IMG/VR virus record: IMGVR_UViG_3300032893_000018
Span: 29,898-93,897 of that record
DNA length: 64,000 nucleotides
Source: a virus
Direction: 5' to 3' (one strand)
Shown here in pieces: positions 22,381-29,583 of the stretch. Below the pieces are notes generated by a model. That model saw only the letters and a list, made by a program, of their open reading frames with translations, was not told the DNA's origin and did no database searches. Both the position numbers and the translations under genes were made by a program. The first letter of the stretch is position 1, and every line of letters starts with the position of its first letter.

Positions 22381-24366
22381 ATGGCCGCGCGGAAACCGCC
22401 ACCGCACGAGCTCGTCAAGGCGACGCGCGACGACGCGAACGCGTACAAGGGTCGCGCCGATCCCGTGCGCGTGCTCCGGGCGAACCGCGAGCAGGTGATC
22501 CGGCTTGCGCAGGGCAAGGGCGTCGGCCGCATGCGCGAGGTGCTGAAGCGCGCGGAGAAGGCGCTCGCGTCGCGCCTCGGCTCGGGCCCGCTTGCCGGTG
22601 GCAAGGAGGGGTTCTCCGCGGTGCAGCGCCGGCTCGCGCTTGCACAGATCCGCGCGGTGGTCGGCGACGTGGGCGATGGCGTGAAGGACGTCGTCGTCGA
22701 TGGTGCGGGGCCTCTCGCGGAGGACGCGGGCGCGGGCGTGATCGACTACATGCGCGCGTCGGATCGGAAGTTCAGAGGCATCGTCGAGCGGCTACCGATC
22801 CGCGAGGCCGCGGTGCTCGACCGCGCGACGCAGGGCGCCGAGAGCAGCGTGCTTCACCGGCTGATGGGCGACCCGAGGAAGGGTCCGGGGATCCTCAAGC
22901 GGTACGGCGACGGCGTCGTCGAGCGGTTCGAGCAGGCGCTGCAGCAGCGCTTCCTGCAGAAGACATCCTGGGAGGACACGCGCGCCGCGATCGTCGCCGA
23001 GTCGCCGTTCCTGCAGGGCGTGCCCGGGCACTGGGCGGAGCGCATCGTGCGCACCGAGTGCTTAGTCGGCGAGACGCCGGTTTCCGGAGCGGTGGTACGG
23101 GCAGCTTTTCGCCGGTGGTACGAGGGCCCGATCGTCGAGTTCATCACCGACAATGGCCGCCACTTCGCCACAACCCCGAATCACCCAATGCTGACGAGGC
23201 GCGGATGGGTCGCGGCGGCGGCTCTCAACGATGGTGACGATCTGGTCTGCTACCGAGGGCAGCAGCACGCGCGTGCGCCTGGCGACGAACACCGTGAGCA
23301 CGCACCATCCACGGTCGCTCAGATATTCGATTCGCTCACGGAGATACGGGTCCTTCAGCGGCGACGCGGTTCCAAGGACGACTTCCACGGCGACGGGATG
23401 CAGCGCGAGATCGAGATTGCGAGTGCCGACCGGGAGCTGGAGGTCGGGGTGTACGCCCCTCTCTTCAAGCCACTGTGCGATCAGATCCTCACCCCAACCC
23501 ACGCGACGCGCCCTGCTTTTTGCCGCAATTGCGGACGCCTTCTGTCGATCGATGAGCAGGCGTGCTTCTGCAGAGCTCCGAATTTGTACTCCCTCCATAC
23601 GCAAACGGTAGAGCACGCCGCGTTTATCGATGCCGAACTCGCGAGCGAGACTCTTGATGCTCTCGCCGGAGACGTAGCGTTTCGCAATCGCTTGCGTGGG
23701 CACCTCGCCGCGGAACCTGGGTGGCACTCCGCCCCTGGTATGAAACGCAAGGCGAGCCGCCGATCGGGTGCGGGCCTTTCCGATCTTGCGCAGATGCTTG
23801 CGCAGAGTGTGGACGTTGGCTCCGGCTCGGGCGGCCGCGTCGCCGGTGCTCGCGCCTGCGACGTAGAGTTCGATGGCGTGGTCGAGGTTCGAATGCGCGA
23901 GTTTCGAGGACACGTCTACAACCTGACCACGTGGGACGGATACTTCTGCATTGCCGGAGCTTATACCGGAAACACGATGGGTGTGTATAACCGCGCGTCG
24001 CTCGACGCGTCCCGCGAGCTCGATGACCAGCTCGGCGACGTCGTGAAGATCCTGTGCGCCACGTTCGACGGTCGCACGGCGTGGGACAGCTACCTCGTGC
24101 ACGGGCAGATCCGGCGCGTCGACGAGCCGTTCGAATGCCCCGAGTATAACGGGTCGGTGCATCGGTACATGCATCCGCCGAACCGCCCGAACGATCGCGA
24201 GGTGGTCGTGACGCACCGGGTGGCGTGGCCGATCCCCCCGGAGCTCCGCCCGCGGCCGAGGAGCGAGGCGGCGTCGCGGTGGGCCGACGCGGGGTACTCG
24301 CGGGCGATGCCGGCGACGCCGCGACAGACCACCGTGCCGCTTGAGCGGTTCGGCAGGGTCGCTTGA
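22381..24366 (+). CDS. MuF-like head morphogenesis protein interrupted by an intein
   Basis: A 661-residue precursor. Exteins are residues 1-226 and 532-661 (356 after splicing, the normal MuF size). The joint restores IVRTE/TMGVYNRAS, matching the conserved MuF motif ARTE-T-xxxYN, which argues strongly for the intein borders. The C-extein continues with KILCATFDGRTAWDSYLVHG. MuF proteins bind the portal and help head assembly or enter the host with DNA. The gene follows portal as expected. Residues 227-531 are the intein; most of that part is also read on the other strand as an endonuclease gene. Confidence 0.85.
   Translation: MAARKPPPHELVKATRDDANAYKGRADPVRVLRANREQVIRLAQGKGVGRMREVLKRAEKALASRLGSGPLAGGKEGFSAVQRRLALAQIRAVVGDVGDGVKDVVVDGAGPLAEDAGAGVIDYMRASDRKFRGIVERLPIREAAVLDRATQGAESSVLHRLMGDPRKGPGILKRYGDGVVERFEQALQQRFLQKTSWEDTRAAIVAESPFLQGVPGHWAERIVRTECLVGETPVSGAVVRAAFRRWYEGPIVEFITDNGRHFATTPNHPMLTRRGWVAAAALNDGDDLVCYRGQQHARAPGDEHREHAPSTVAQIFDSLTEIRVLQRRRGSKDDFHGDGMQREIEIASADRELEVGVYAPLFKPLCDQILTPTHATRPAFCRNCGRLLSIDEQACFCRAPNLYSLHTQTVEHAAFIDAELASETLDALAGDVAFRNRLRGHLAAEPGWHSAPGMKRKASRRSGAGLSDLAQMLAQSVDVGSGSGGRVAGARACDVEFDGVVEVRMREFRGHVYNLTTWDGYFCIAGAYTGNTMGVYNRASLDASRELDDQLGDVVKILCATFDGRTAWDSYLVHGQIRRVDEPFECPEYNGSVHRYMHPPNRPNDREVVVTHRVAWPIPPELRPRPRSEAASRWADAGYSRAMPATPRQTTVPLERFGRVA
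23059..23973 (+). mobile_element. Intein (305 residues) in the MuF gene
   Basis: It starts at Cys227 (CLVGETPVSGAVV, block A), has block B ATTPNHPMLTRRGW with the conserved Thr and His, and ends with block F/G FRGHVYNLTTWDGYFC...AYTGN before Thr532 as +1 residue. The penultimate residue is Gly rather than His, which occurs in some active inteins but may slow splicing. The recognisable splicing parts are only ~65 residues at the N side and ~38 at the C side; the ~200 residues between have no LAGLIDADG or HNH motif in this frame and look like translation of the opposite strand. No stop interrupts the frame. Confidence 0.85.
23062..23913 (-). CDS. Antisense Vsr/EDxHD-like homing endonuclease nested in the intein
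   Basis: On the minus strand an 283-residue frame fits within the intein; its TAA is the complement of the intein's second codon. The protein reads as genuine: two recognition-helix regions (LDHAIELYVAGASTGDAAAR and AIAKRYVSGESIKSLAREFG, both resolvase-like HTH), then a nuclease domain with GWGEDLIAQWLEERG, GTRNLDLALHPVAVEVV, LRERIEYLSDRGWCVLTVFV, and a tail with RQHWVIRGCGE. This order is that of Vsr-type endonucleases, including the EDxHD homing enzymes known from phage split inteins. Expected role: cutting intein-free MuF alleles so the intein spreads. The GTG start at 23911-23913 is a guess without a clear ribosome site; the frame stays open to 24396. Confidence 0.72.
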   Translation of the reverse strand: MSSKLAHSNLDHAIELYVAGASTGDAAARAGANVHTLRKHLRKIGKARTRSAARLAFHTRGGVPPRFRGEVPTQAIAKRYVSGESIKSLAREFGIDKRGVLYRLRMEGVQIRSSAEARLLIDRQKASAIAAKSRARRVGWGEDLIAQWLEERGVHPDLQLPVGTRNLDLALHPVAVEVVLGTASPLKDPYLRERIEYLSDRGWCVLTVFVARRTRVLLPSVADQIVTIVESRRRDPSAPRQHWVIRGCGEVAAIVGDELDDRALVPPAKSCPYHRSGNRRLAD

Positions 24367-24394
24367 CCGCGCCCGGCGTGATACTGATCTCGTC

Positions 24395-24643
24395 ATGGCT
24401 CAGCGCCCGAACCGACCGATGAAGCTCGGCGTCACGAAGGCGCCCGCGGCGCGCGACAGCGCCGGGCGCTTCTCCGCGCTGCCCGACAACCCGATCGACG
24501 AGGTCGACGCGGGCAGGAAGGCGAGCGAGTGGGCCCCGGGCATCGGCCAGGGCACGGCGCGCACGTTCGATGAGCCGCTGCCGATGACGCCCGCCTTCAT
24601 CCCCGAGAAGCGCCCCATGGGCGCCATGCGAAACGGACGCTGA
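24395..24643 (+). CDS. small hypothetical protein
   Basis: An 82-residue, proline- and charge-rich protein starting MAQRPNRPMKLGVTKAPAAR; mostly disordered-looking. GATACT (24380-24385) lies 9 bases before the ATG, no ribosome site. Its TGA is part of the second 19-base palindrome. Not recognised; small virion or scaffold-type protein by position. Confidence 0.55.
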   Translation: MAQRPNRPMKLGVTKAPAARDSAGRFSALPDNPIDEVDAGRKASEWAPGIGQGTARTFDEPLPMTPAFIPEKRPMGAMRNGR

Positions 24644-24661
24644 CGGATTACCGTAATCCGT
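24643..24661. repeat. 19-base palindrome, copy 2 (ACGGATTACCGTAATCCGT)
   Basis: Identical to copy 1. It begins at the last base of the upstream stop codon and ends 25 bases before the next ATG, upstream of its CAGGAGA ribosome site. Confidence 0.85.
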
Positions 24662-24686
24662 CGACCCCACCCAGGAGACCCGACCC

Positions 24687-24908
24687 ATGCCGAACAACTT
24701 CGTCGAGAACCCCACCGTGAAGTCGCCCGCCGCGAAGAAGCCGCGCGACATCACCCAGGCGTTCACCAACCCGCAGAAGCCCGTCGCCGACAACGGCTCG
24801 ACGGAGGACGCGGCGCGCACGCGGTTCGCGGTCGACGACGTGTCGCCCGGCGGCGGCGTCGGTTCGGTCGGCAACGGCTCGAAGCCCTTCCGCGTCGGCG
24901 GCGGCTGA
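24687..24908 (+). CDS. small hypothetical protein
   Basis: A 73-residue, low-complexity protein (MPNNFVENPTVKSPAAKKPRD, glycine-rich end), with AGGAGA before ATG. No family recognised. It is one of three small genes between MuF and the scaffold. Confidence 0.6.
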   Translation: MPNNFVENPTVKSPAAKKPRDITQAFTNPQKPVADNGSTEDAARTRFAVDDVSPGGGVGSVGNGSKPFRVGGG

Positions 24909-24914
24909 TCTCCG

Positions 24915-25337
24915 ATGGGTCAGCTCGTTCTCAGCGGGACGCTGCAGGGCGGCCCCCCGAACGGCACGGACATCGGTCCGGGCCCGCGCATGTCGCTGAA
25001 CGTCCCGCTGGCGTTCAAGGGCGGCAGCTGGGGCAAGTCGTACAACGCGGCGACCGGCATCCTTCAGCGCTCGGTGTCGACCGACGTCTACCTGCAGCTG
25101 GCGGGCGTGAGCAGCAGCGCGTCGGATCCCGTGACGAAGGGCGATACGCTCTACCTGCTCACGAACGGCCCCGTGTCGTTCCGGCTCACGACGGACGACG
25201 GGAGCGGCGGCAACGTCGTCGCGGTCGTCCCCGTCGACGGGTTCGCGATGTGGGAGTTCCCCGGCAACAAATTCCTCAAGCTGCTCGAGGTGCTCGGCTC
25301 CGCGAGCATCGAGTACTTCGTCAGTGGCCAGCAGTGA
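24915..25337 (+). CDS. probable capsid accessory (decoration-like) protein
   Basis: A 140-residue beta-rich protein: MGQLVLSGTLQGGPPNGTDI, then DTLYLLTNGPVSFRLTTDDG and FLKLLEVLGSASIEYFVSGQ at the end. Size, beta content and position in the head module suggest a head surface or auxiliary virion protein. No named family recognised. About 150 bases without a gene follow, holding TAAGCT (25361-25366) and a long GC-rich leader for the next gene. Confidence 0.6.
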   Translation: MGQLVLSGTLQGGPPNGTDIGPGPRMSLNVPLAFKGGSWGKSYNAATGILQRSVSTDVYLQLAGVSSSASDPVTKGDTLYLLTNGPVSFRLTTDDGSGGNVVAVVPVDGFAMWEFPGNKFLKLLEVLGSASIEYFVSGQQ

Positions 25338-25488
25338 CGTGACTCGCCGCCGCGACCTGGGCTAAGCTCCTTCGCGGGCCGCGTCCCGGCGCGCGGCGGT
25401 CGTCGAACGGCACTCACGCGCGGACGGCGGCTAGGCGAACCACAACACCGGAGCCACCCCCTGAGAACGGGGAGAGACAGAGGCCACC

Positions 25489-26166
25489 ATGACCGTACGT
25501 GAAGACTTCAACCGCGCGCCGATCGGCGCGCTTCCCGACATGTTCCGCGTGCTCGCGCTCGGCGACTTCCTCGCCGGCAACGTGCCGCAGTTCTTGCGAC
25601 ACCAGGACCCCGTCGCGGTGGGTGGCTATGGCGTCGCGTCGACCGAGATGGTCTCGCTCGACTACTACAGCCGCGCGTCGAGCATCCAGCGCGCGACGAG
25701 TCGAGCGGGCACGTCGACGGGCGATCTCACGGTCGACGGTTACTCGGGCACGGCGCCCGCGGCGGCCCACATCGGCATCAGCCCGGACGGGAACCTGATG
25801 TTCGCGCCGTCGTCGGACGTGACGAACGTCGATGTGTACTACACGCCCGAGCGTGGCGTGCCTGTCGAGCTCGTTCGCCCCGTGTCGTCGAACGCGATCG
25901 CGTTGCCGTCATCCATCACGGATCTCGGCGCGGTCCTCCTGATGGAGGCCGAGTCGCTCGAAGGGACGCTCACCGGACTTCTCCGCGTGCAGCTCCCGTC
26001 GGGTTCGGCGGCGTCGAGCGGGTGCGCGAGGTTCGACCTTGCGAAGGCGAACGTGAAGTTCGCGGCGGCGAACGCGGTCACGCGCGCCCGCGTGCTCCTC
26101 CTCGTCTCGGTGTCGAGTGACGAGGACCTGCAGAAGCTCCTGCAGTCCGACTCGCAGTTCATCTGA
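25489..26166 (+). CDS. hypothetical head-module protein
   Basis: A 225-residue protein starting MTVREDFNRAPIGALPDMFR, followed by beta-rich sequence with VDVYYTPERGVPVELVRPVS and a C-terminal helix. It has its own 120-base leader and a strong hairpin after it, so it is probably expressed at a high level. No family recognised; virion structural by position. Confidence 0.6.
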   Translation: MTVREDFNRAPIGALPDMFRVLALGDFLAGNVPQFLRHQDPVAVGGYGVASTEMVSLDYYSRASSIQRATSRAGTSTGDLTVDGYSGTAPAAAHIGISPDGNLMFAPSSDVTNVDVYYTPERGVPVELVRPVSSNAIALPSSITDLGAVLLMEAESLEGTLTGLLRVQLPSGSAASSGCARFDLAKANVKFAAANAVTRARVLLLVSVSSDEDLQKLLQSDSQFI

Positions 26167-26195
26167 AGACGGTGAGGCAGGGCTAAAAAAGAAAA

Positions 26196-26225
26196 GGGGG
26201 CGTCGGGCTCCAACCCGGCGCCCCC
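26196..26225. terminator. Terminator-like hairpin after the head-module gene
   Basis: GGGGGCGTCGGG (26196-26207) pairs with CCCGGCGCCCCC (26214-26225), 12 bp with one G-U and a 6-base loop. An A-rich run (AAAAAAGAAAA) precedes it, so on the minus strand it has the form of a classical terminator; on the plus strand only GAGTGTTTCG follows. Confidence 0.55.
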
Positions 26226-26253
26226 GAGTGTTTCGACCAAGGAGGATCCGAGG

Positions 26254-27279
26254 ATGTTTGCAGCGTTCAGCAGGTGCGTGCTCGCACCATTTCTTTGCAT
26301 CGAGGCGGGCGAGGGTGACGGGGGTGGAGGAGATGGCGGCGAAGGTGGCGACGAACCGCCGCCCCCGCCGGCAGGTGCTCAAGGCACCGCGGGTGCTCAA
26401 GGCACCGCGGGTGCTCAAGGCGCCGCGGGTGCTGCGCCGGCCGCGCCACGCCGCACCGAGGTGTCGGAGACCGCGATCGCCGACGTGCGGCGCCGCGAGC
26501 GCCGGAAGCTCCTCCGGGAGGAGTACGGCACCGACAACGAGGAGGAGGTCGCGCGCATCAAGAAGCAGCGCGCCGAGGAGGCGGACCAGCGCAAGCGCGA
26601 GGCGGAGGAGCTCGCCACGTTCAAGGCGGCGGAGGACGAGCGCAAGCGCGCTTCGCAGACCGACCTCGAGCGCGTCACCGACGAGCTGACCAAGTCGAAG
26701 GAACGCGTCCAGCAGCTGGAGCGCGAGCTAGCCGACACGAAGCGCCAGGTGATCGTGGTCAAGCAGGACGCGGTGCTGTCGCAGAAGATCGCGTCGCACC
26801 GGTTCAAGGCGAGCCGAGCGAAGTACGTGCTCCGCGACATGGCGGAGTACGTGCACGCGCTCCCGAAGAAGGAGCAGGAGAAGTTCGGCGACCGCGAGAT
26901 CGATCGCTGGCTCCGCAAGTACGCGGCGGAGAACCCCGACTTCCTCGAACCCGCGCCCGCCGCGCCAGCGGCCGCCGCCGGTGCGGGTGAAGCCGGCGAA
27001 GGTGGCGAGGGCACGCCCAAGCCGCGGCCCGCGGCGCCAGCCGCCCCCGCACGCCCGATCCGCCGCCCGGTCGGCGCCGACAAGCGCCCACCGCAGCAGC
27101 GCCCCGCGCCGGTGACGGACGTGAAGAAGACGTTCGCGCCGGGCAAGGCGAACTCGATGACTGACGCCGAGGTGAAGGCGGAGCTGAAGCGCCGCGGGAT
27201 GTCGGGCTGGCCTGGCGCGGGTCGCGCGCCGCGGTCTCGCTACGAGGGCGGCGCGGGCCGCGACAGGAGCGGCAAGTGA
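26254..27279 (+). CDS. capsid scaffolding protein
   Basis: A 341-residue protein with GGAGG upstream. Order: a hydrophobic short start, an acidic/glycine and proline-rich stretch including three GAQGTA-type repeats, a long coiled coil (about residues 75-175, rich in Glu/Lys/Arg), a middle folded part (RAKYVLRDMAEYVHALPKKE), and an Ala/Pro-rich then basic tail. This charged coiled-coil build directly before the capsid gene is typical of scaffolds. Start with MFAAFSRCVLAPFLC is odd for a scaffold; a later start cannot be excluded. Confidence 0.7.
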   Translation: MFAAFSRCVLAPFLCIEAGEGDGGGGDGGEGGDEPPPPPAGAQGTAGAQGTAGAQGAAGAAPAAPRRTEVSETAIADVRRRERRKLLREEYGTDNEEEVARIKKQRAEEADQRKREAEELATFKAAEDERKRASQTDLERVTDELTKSKERVQQLERELADTKRQVIVVKQDAVLSQKIASHRFKASRAKYVLRDMAEYVHALPKKEQEKFGDREIDRWLRKYAAENPDFLEPAPAAPAAAAGAGEAGEGGEGTPKPRPAAPAAPARPIRRPVGADKRPPQQRPAPVTDVKKTFAPGKANSMTDAEVKAELKRRGMSGWPGAGRAPRSRYEGGAGRDRSGK

Positions 27280-27938
27280 CGAACCAGCAGCTGAACCGCG
27301 GGCAGATCGCCATGGTCGCCCGCGCCGCGCACGAGGCGAATCGCGCCTACTGCCTGTGGATGGGCGACGAGACGGTGAAGCCGTGGGAGACCGCCGGCGA
27401 TCAGCAGCACGAGTCGGCCATGCGAGGCGTGGAGGGCGTGCTCTCCGGCACGACGCCAGAGAAGAACCACGAGTCGTGGCTCGACTTCAAGCGGCGCCAG
27501 GGCTGGACGTGGGGCCCCGAGAAGGACGAGGCCGCGAAGAAGCATCCGTGCATGGTGCCGTACGACGAGCTGCCGCCCGAGCAGAAGCTGAAGGACGCGA
27601 TGTTCATCGGCGTCGTGTCGGCGTGCGTGGCGGCGGCGTTCGGCGACGCGCACCTGTGGGTTGTGCCGTACGAGCGGCAGGAGCCCGAGCCGACGCTGGA
27701 CGCGATGCGCCGCGAGCGCGACTCGCTCAAGGTGGCGAACGACGAGCTCGGGTCGCTGCTGGCGGTGCGCGGTGCGCAGCTCGACTCGCTCACCGTCCAG
27801 CTGACGGGGACGCTGAAGAAGCTCGACGATGCGCTCGCGCAGCTCGACGCGAAGCCCGACAGCGAGGAGAAGGTGCCGACGTCGCCGAGCGGCGACCCGC
27901 CCCCGGCTCCACCGACGGAAGCGCCCCCCGCGCCCTGA
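27276..27938 (+). CDS. RyR-domain protein
   Basis: A 220-residue protein overlapping the scaffold stop (GTGA). Residues ~10-115 match the RyR domain seen in ryanodine receptors and many phage proteins: VARAAHEANRAYCLWMGDE, KPWETAGDQQHESAMRGVEG, KNHESWLDFKRRQGWTWGPE, HPCMVPYDELPPEQKLKD. The C-terminal half is a helical heptad region and a proline tail. Phage RyR proteins have no settled role. Position between scaffold and capsid genes would fit virion assembly or a passenger function. Confidence 0.82.
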   Translation: MTNQQLNRGQIAMVARAAHEANRAYCLWMGDETVKPWETAGDQQHESAMRGVEGVLSGTTPEKNHESWLDFKRRQGWTWGPEKDEAAKKHPCMVPYDELPPEQKLKDAMFIGVVSACVAAAFGDAHLWVVPYERQEPEPTLDAMRRERDSLKVANDELGSLLAVRGAQLDSLTVQLTGTLKKLDDALAQLDAKPDSEEKVPTSPSGDPPPAPPTEAPPAP

Positions 27939-27959
27939 CCGCTTGCGCGACGCCGGGTC

Positions 27960-28127
27960 GGTCGGCTACTAATCAGGGGTGTAGCCGACCTCGGCTCACC
28001 GGCCCCGATCCCGCGCGCCACCCTCGCGGTCACAAATCACGGTGGACTCCAAGGAGGCAGGTTGAGCGCGGGAAGGCAAAGCGCCCCGCGAAGCGGACGC
28101 GCCCGCAACCCCTGAAGGAGTCCACCG
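27960..28127 (+). promoter_or_regulatory. Structured leader of the major capsid gene
   Basis: Three elements. First, GGTCGGCTAC (27960-27969) and GTAGCCGACC (27981-27990), a perfect 10-bp hairpin. Second, CGGTGGACTCC (28040-28050) and GGAGTCCACCG (28117-28127), a perfect 11-bp pair that would bury the AAGGAG ribosome site of the capsid gene. Third, a 17-codon reading frame from TTG 28062 to TGA 28113-28115, with AAGGAGG before it, between these arms. Part of the leader (27960-28045) resembles that of the tail sheath gene. Confidence 0.6.
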
Positions 28128-28128
28128 C

Positions 28129-29523
28129 ATGTCTCAGCAACTCGTCGTAGGCATCCCGCCTGCGGTCCTCAAGCTCCAGCAGGAAGGTCTGCTCGAGCGT
28201 TCGTTCCACGACGGCCTGTTCCCGGCTCTCCTCTTCCGCGGCGAAGCGGAGGTCGACACGTGGCCCGAGCACGCCGGCACCGAGATGCTCTTCACGCGGC
28301 CCGGCCTGATGGCGCCCGTGACGGAGCCGATCGCGCCCGGCACGGACCCGCAGAGCCAGACGGTGCCCTACGAGCAGTGGGTCGCGCAGCTCGTGCGGTA
28401 CGCGAACAGCATCGACACGCACATCCCGACGTCGGTCACGGCGAACGGCGATCTGTTCCTCCGCAACATCCACCAGCTCGGCCTGAACGCCGGGCAGTCG
28501 GTGAACCGCATCGTGCGCAACGCGCTCTTCGTCCCGTACCTCTCGGGGTCGACGAACATGATCGCGGCGGGCGGCAGCACGGACGACACGATCCGCGTCG
28601 CCGCGCTGAACGGCTTCACGGACGTCGTGCTGACGGCGAACGTGCGACCGGTGCCGGTGAGCTCGTCCTCGCCGCTGCCGATCACGATCAAGAACTCGGG
28701 CGGCGACATCGCGGTGAACGTCGTCGGTTTCGAGGCGGACGACCCGACCGATCCGAACGGCCCGGGCACGCTCTTCCTCGACGCCGCGCTCGGCGCGACC
28801 GTGGCGATCCGCACGCCGGTGCTCTCGGCGAACCGGCCGATCATCATCCGCGCGGGCGGCGGCTTCTCGGTCGACGCGATCAGCTCGTCCGACGTGCTGC
28901 AGCTGCAGGACATCATCAACGCGGTCCAGAAGCTGCGTAAGCAGAACGTGATGCCCCACGAGGACGGGTTCTTCCACGACCACGTCCCGACGGAGGGCGA
29001 GGCCCAGCTGTTCACCGACCAGGTCGTGCAGCGCCTCAACACGTCCCGCCCCGACGACGTCTACTACCAGGAGGCGTTCATCGGGACGATGGCCGGGTGC
29101 GTGCACTACTCGAACAACGAGTGCCCGGACTCGGACAACAGCGGCACGCTCGTGTCGACGGGCACGAGCTCGTTCTACTCGCGCGGCATCGGCGCGGAGA
29201 CGATCAACGCGGCCGGCGTGCGCATCGGTCGCCTGATCATCACGGGCCGCGGCGTCCTCCAGGAGCGGTGGATGGACGAGAACAAGTACCTCACCGAGGC
29301 CGGCGTCACCGGCAAGGTCGGGGACTTCCAGATCGTCAACATGGGCATCCAGGTCGACACCGACCGCGTGCAGCTCAAGCTGCGCGCGCCGCTGAACAAG
29401 CTCATGGACGAGGTGAGCGCGACGTGGGCGGCGACGACGTCGTTCGCCGCGCCGACCGACATCGCGTCGGGGGGCCCTCAGAGATATAAGAGGGCCATCT
29501 GCGTGGAATTCGCAATCGAATGA
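28129..29523 (+). CDS. major capsid protein
   Basis: A 464-residue protein with AAGGAG before ATG. It starts MSQQLVVGIPPAVLKLQQEG, has an N-terminal arm, a long central beta-rich region (residues ~150-265), and ends with ...ASGGPQRYKRAICVEFAIE, similar to the (Y/F)KRAVVIEHA ending of many myovirus capsid proteins. The order scaffold, RyR, capsid, and the special leader support the call. It forms the icosahedral shell. The central beta region may be an inserted surface domain. Confidence 0.8.
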   Translation: MSQQLVVGIPPAVLKLQQEGLLERSFHDGLFPALLFRGEAEVDTWPEHAGTEMLFTRPGLMAPVTEPIAPGTDPQSQTVPYEQWVAQLVRYANSIDTHIPTSVTANGDLFLRNIHQLGLNAGQSVNRIVRNALFVPYLSGSTNMIAAGGSTDDTIRVAALNGFTDVVLTANVRPVPVSSSSPLPITIKNSGGDIAVNVVGFEADDPTDPNGPGTLFLDAALGATVAIRTPVLSANRPIIIRAGGGFSVDAISSSDVLQLQDIINAVQKLRKQNVMPHEDGFFHDHVPTEGEAQLFTDQVVQRLNTSRPDDVYYQEAFIGTMAGCVHYSNNECPDSDNSGTLVSTGTSSFYSRGIGAETINAAGVRIGRLIITGRGVLQERWMDENKYLTEAGVTGKVGDFQIVNMGIQVDTDRVQLKLRAPLNKLMDEVSATWAATTSFAAPTDIASGGPQRYKRAICVEFAIE

Positions 29524-29536
29524 TTCCGAGCACTTA

Positions 29537-29561
29537 GCTCGCCGCTTAAACCGCGGCGGGC
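29537..29561 (+). terminator. Hairpin after the capsid gene
   Basis: GCTCGCCGC (29537-29545) pairs with GCGGCGGGC (29553-29561), 9 bp with one G-U and a 7-base TTAAACC loop. No T-run follows; it may stop or stabilise the capsid message. Confidence 0.45.
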
Positions 29562-29570
29562 CGAGTGCGG

Positions 29571-29576
29571 CATCAT
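29571..29576 (+). promoter_or_regulatory. CATCAT box 7 bases before the HNH gene
   Basis: GTGCGGCATCAT is followed by TCGGGGC and GTG 29584. Same form as the boxes at 15409, 32078 and 36727. Confidence 0.4.
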
Positions 29577-29583
29577 TCGGGGC

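Noticed and set aside
23881-23900. GGTTCGAAT string suggesting a tRNA T-arm
   Set aside because: No acceptor or anticodon stems fit around it, and it lies inside the intein/endonuclease segment. No tRNA gene was found in the window.
29524-29583. Group I intron hosting the HNH gene
   Set aside because: The capsid gene ends with a normal capsid C-terminus before the HNH gene and no second exon follows, so the HNH gene is free-standing.
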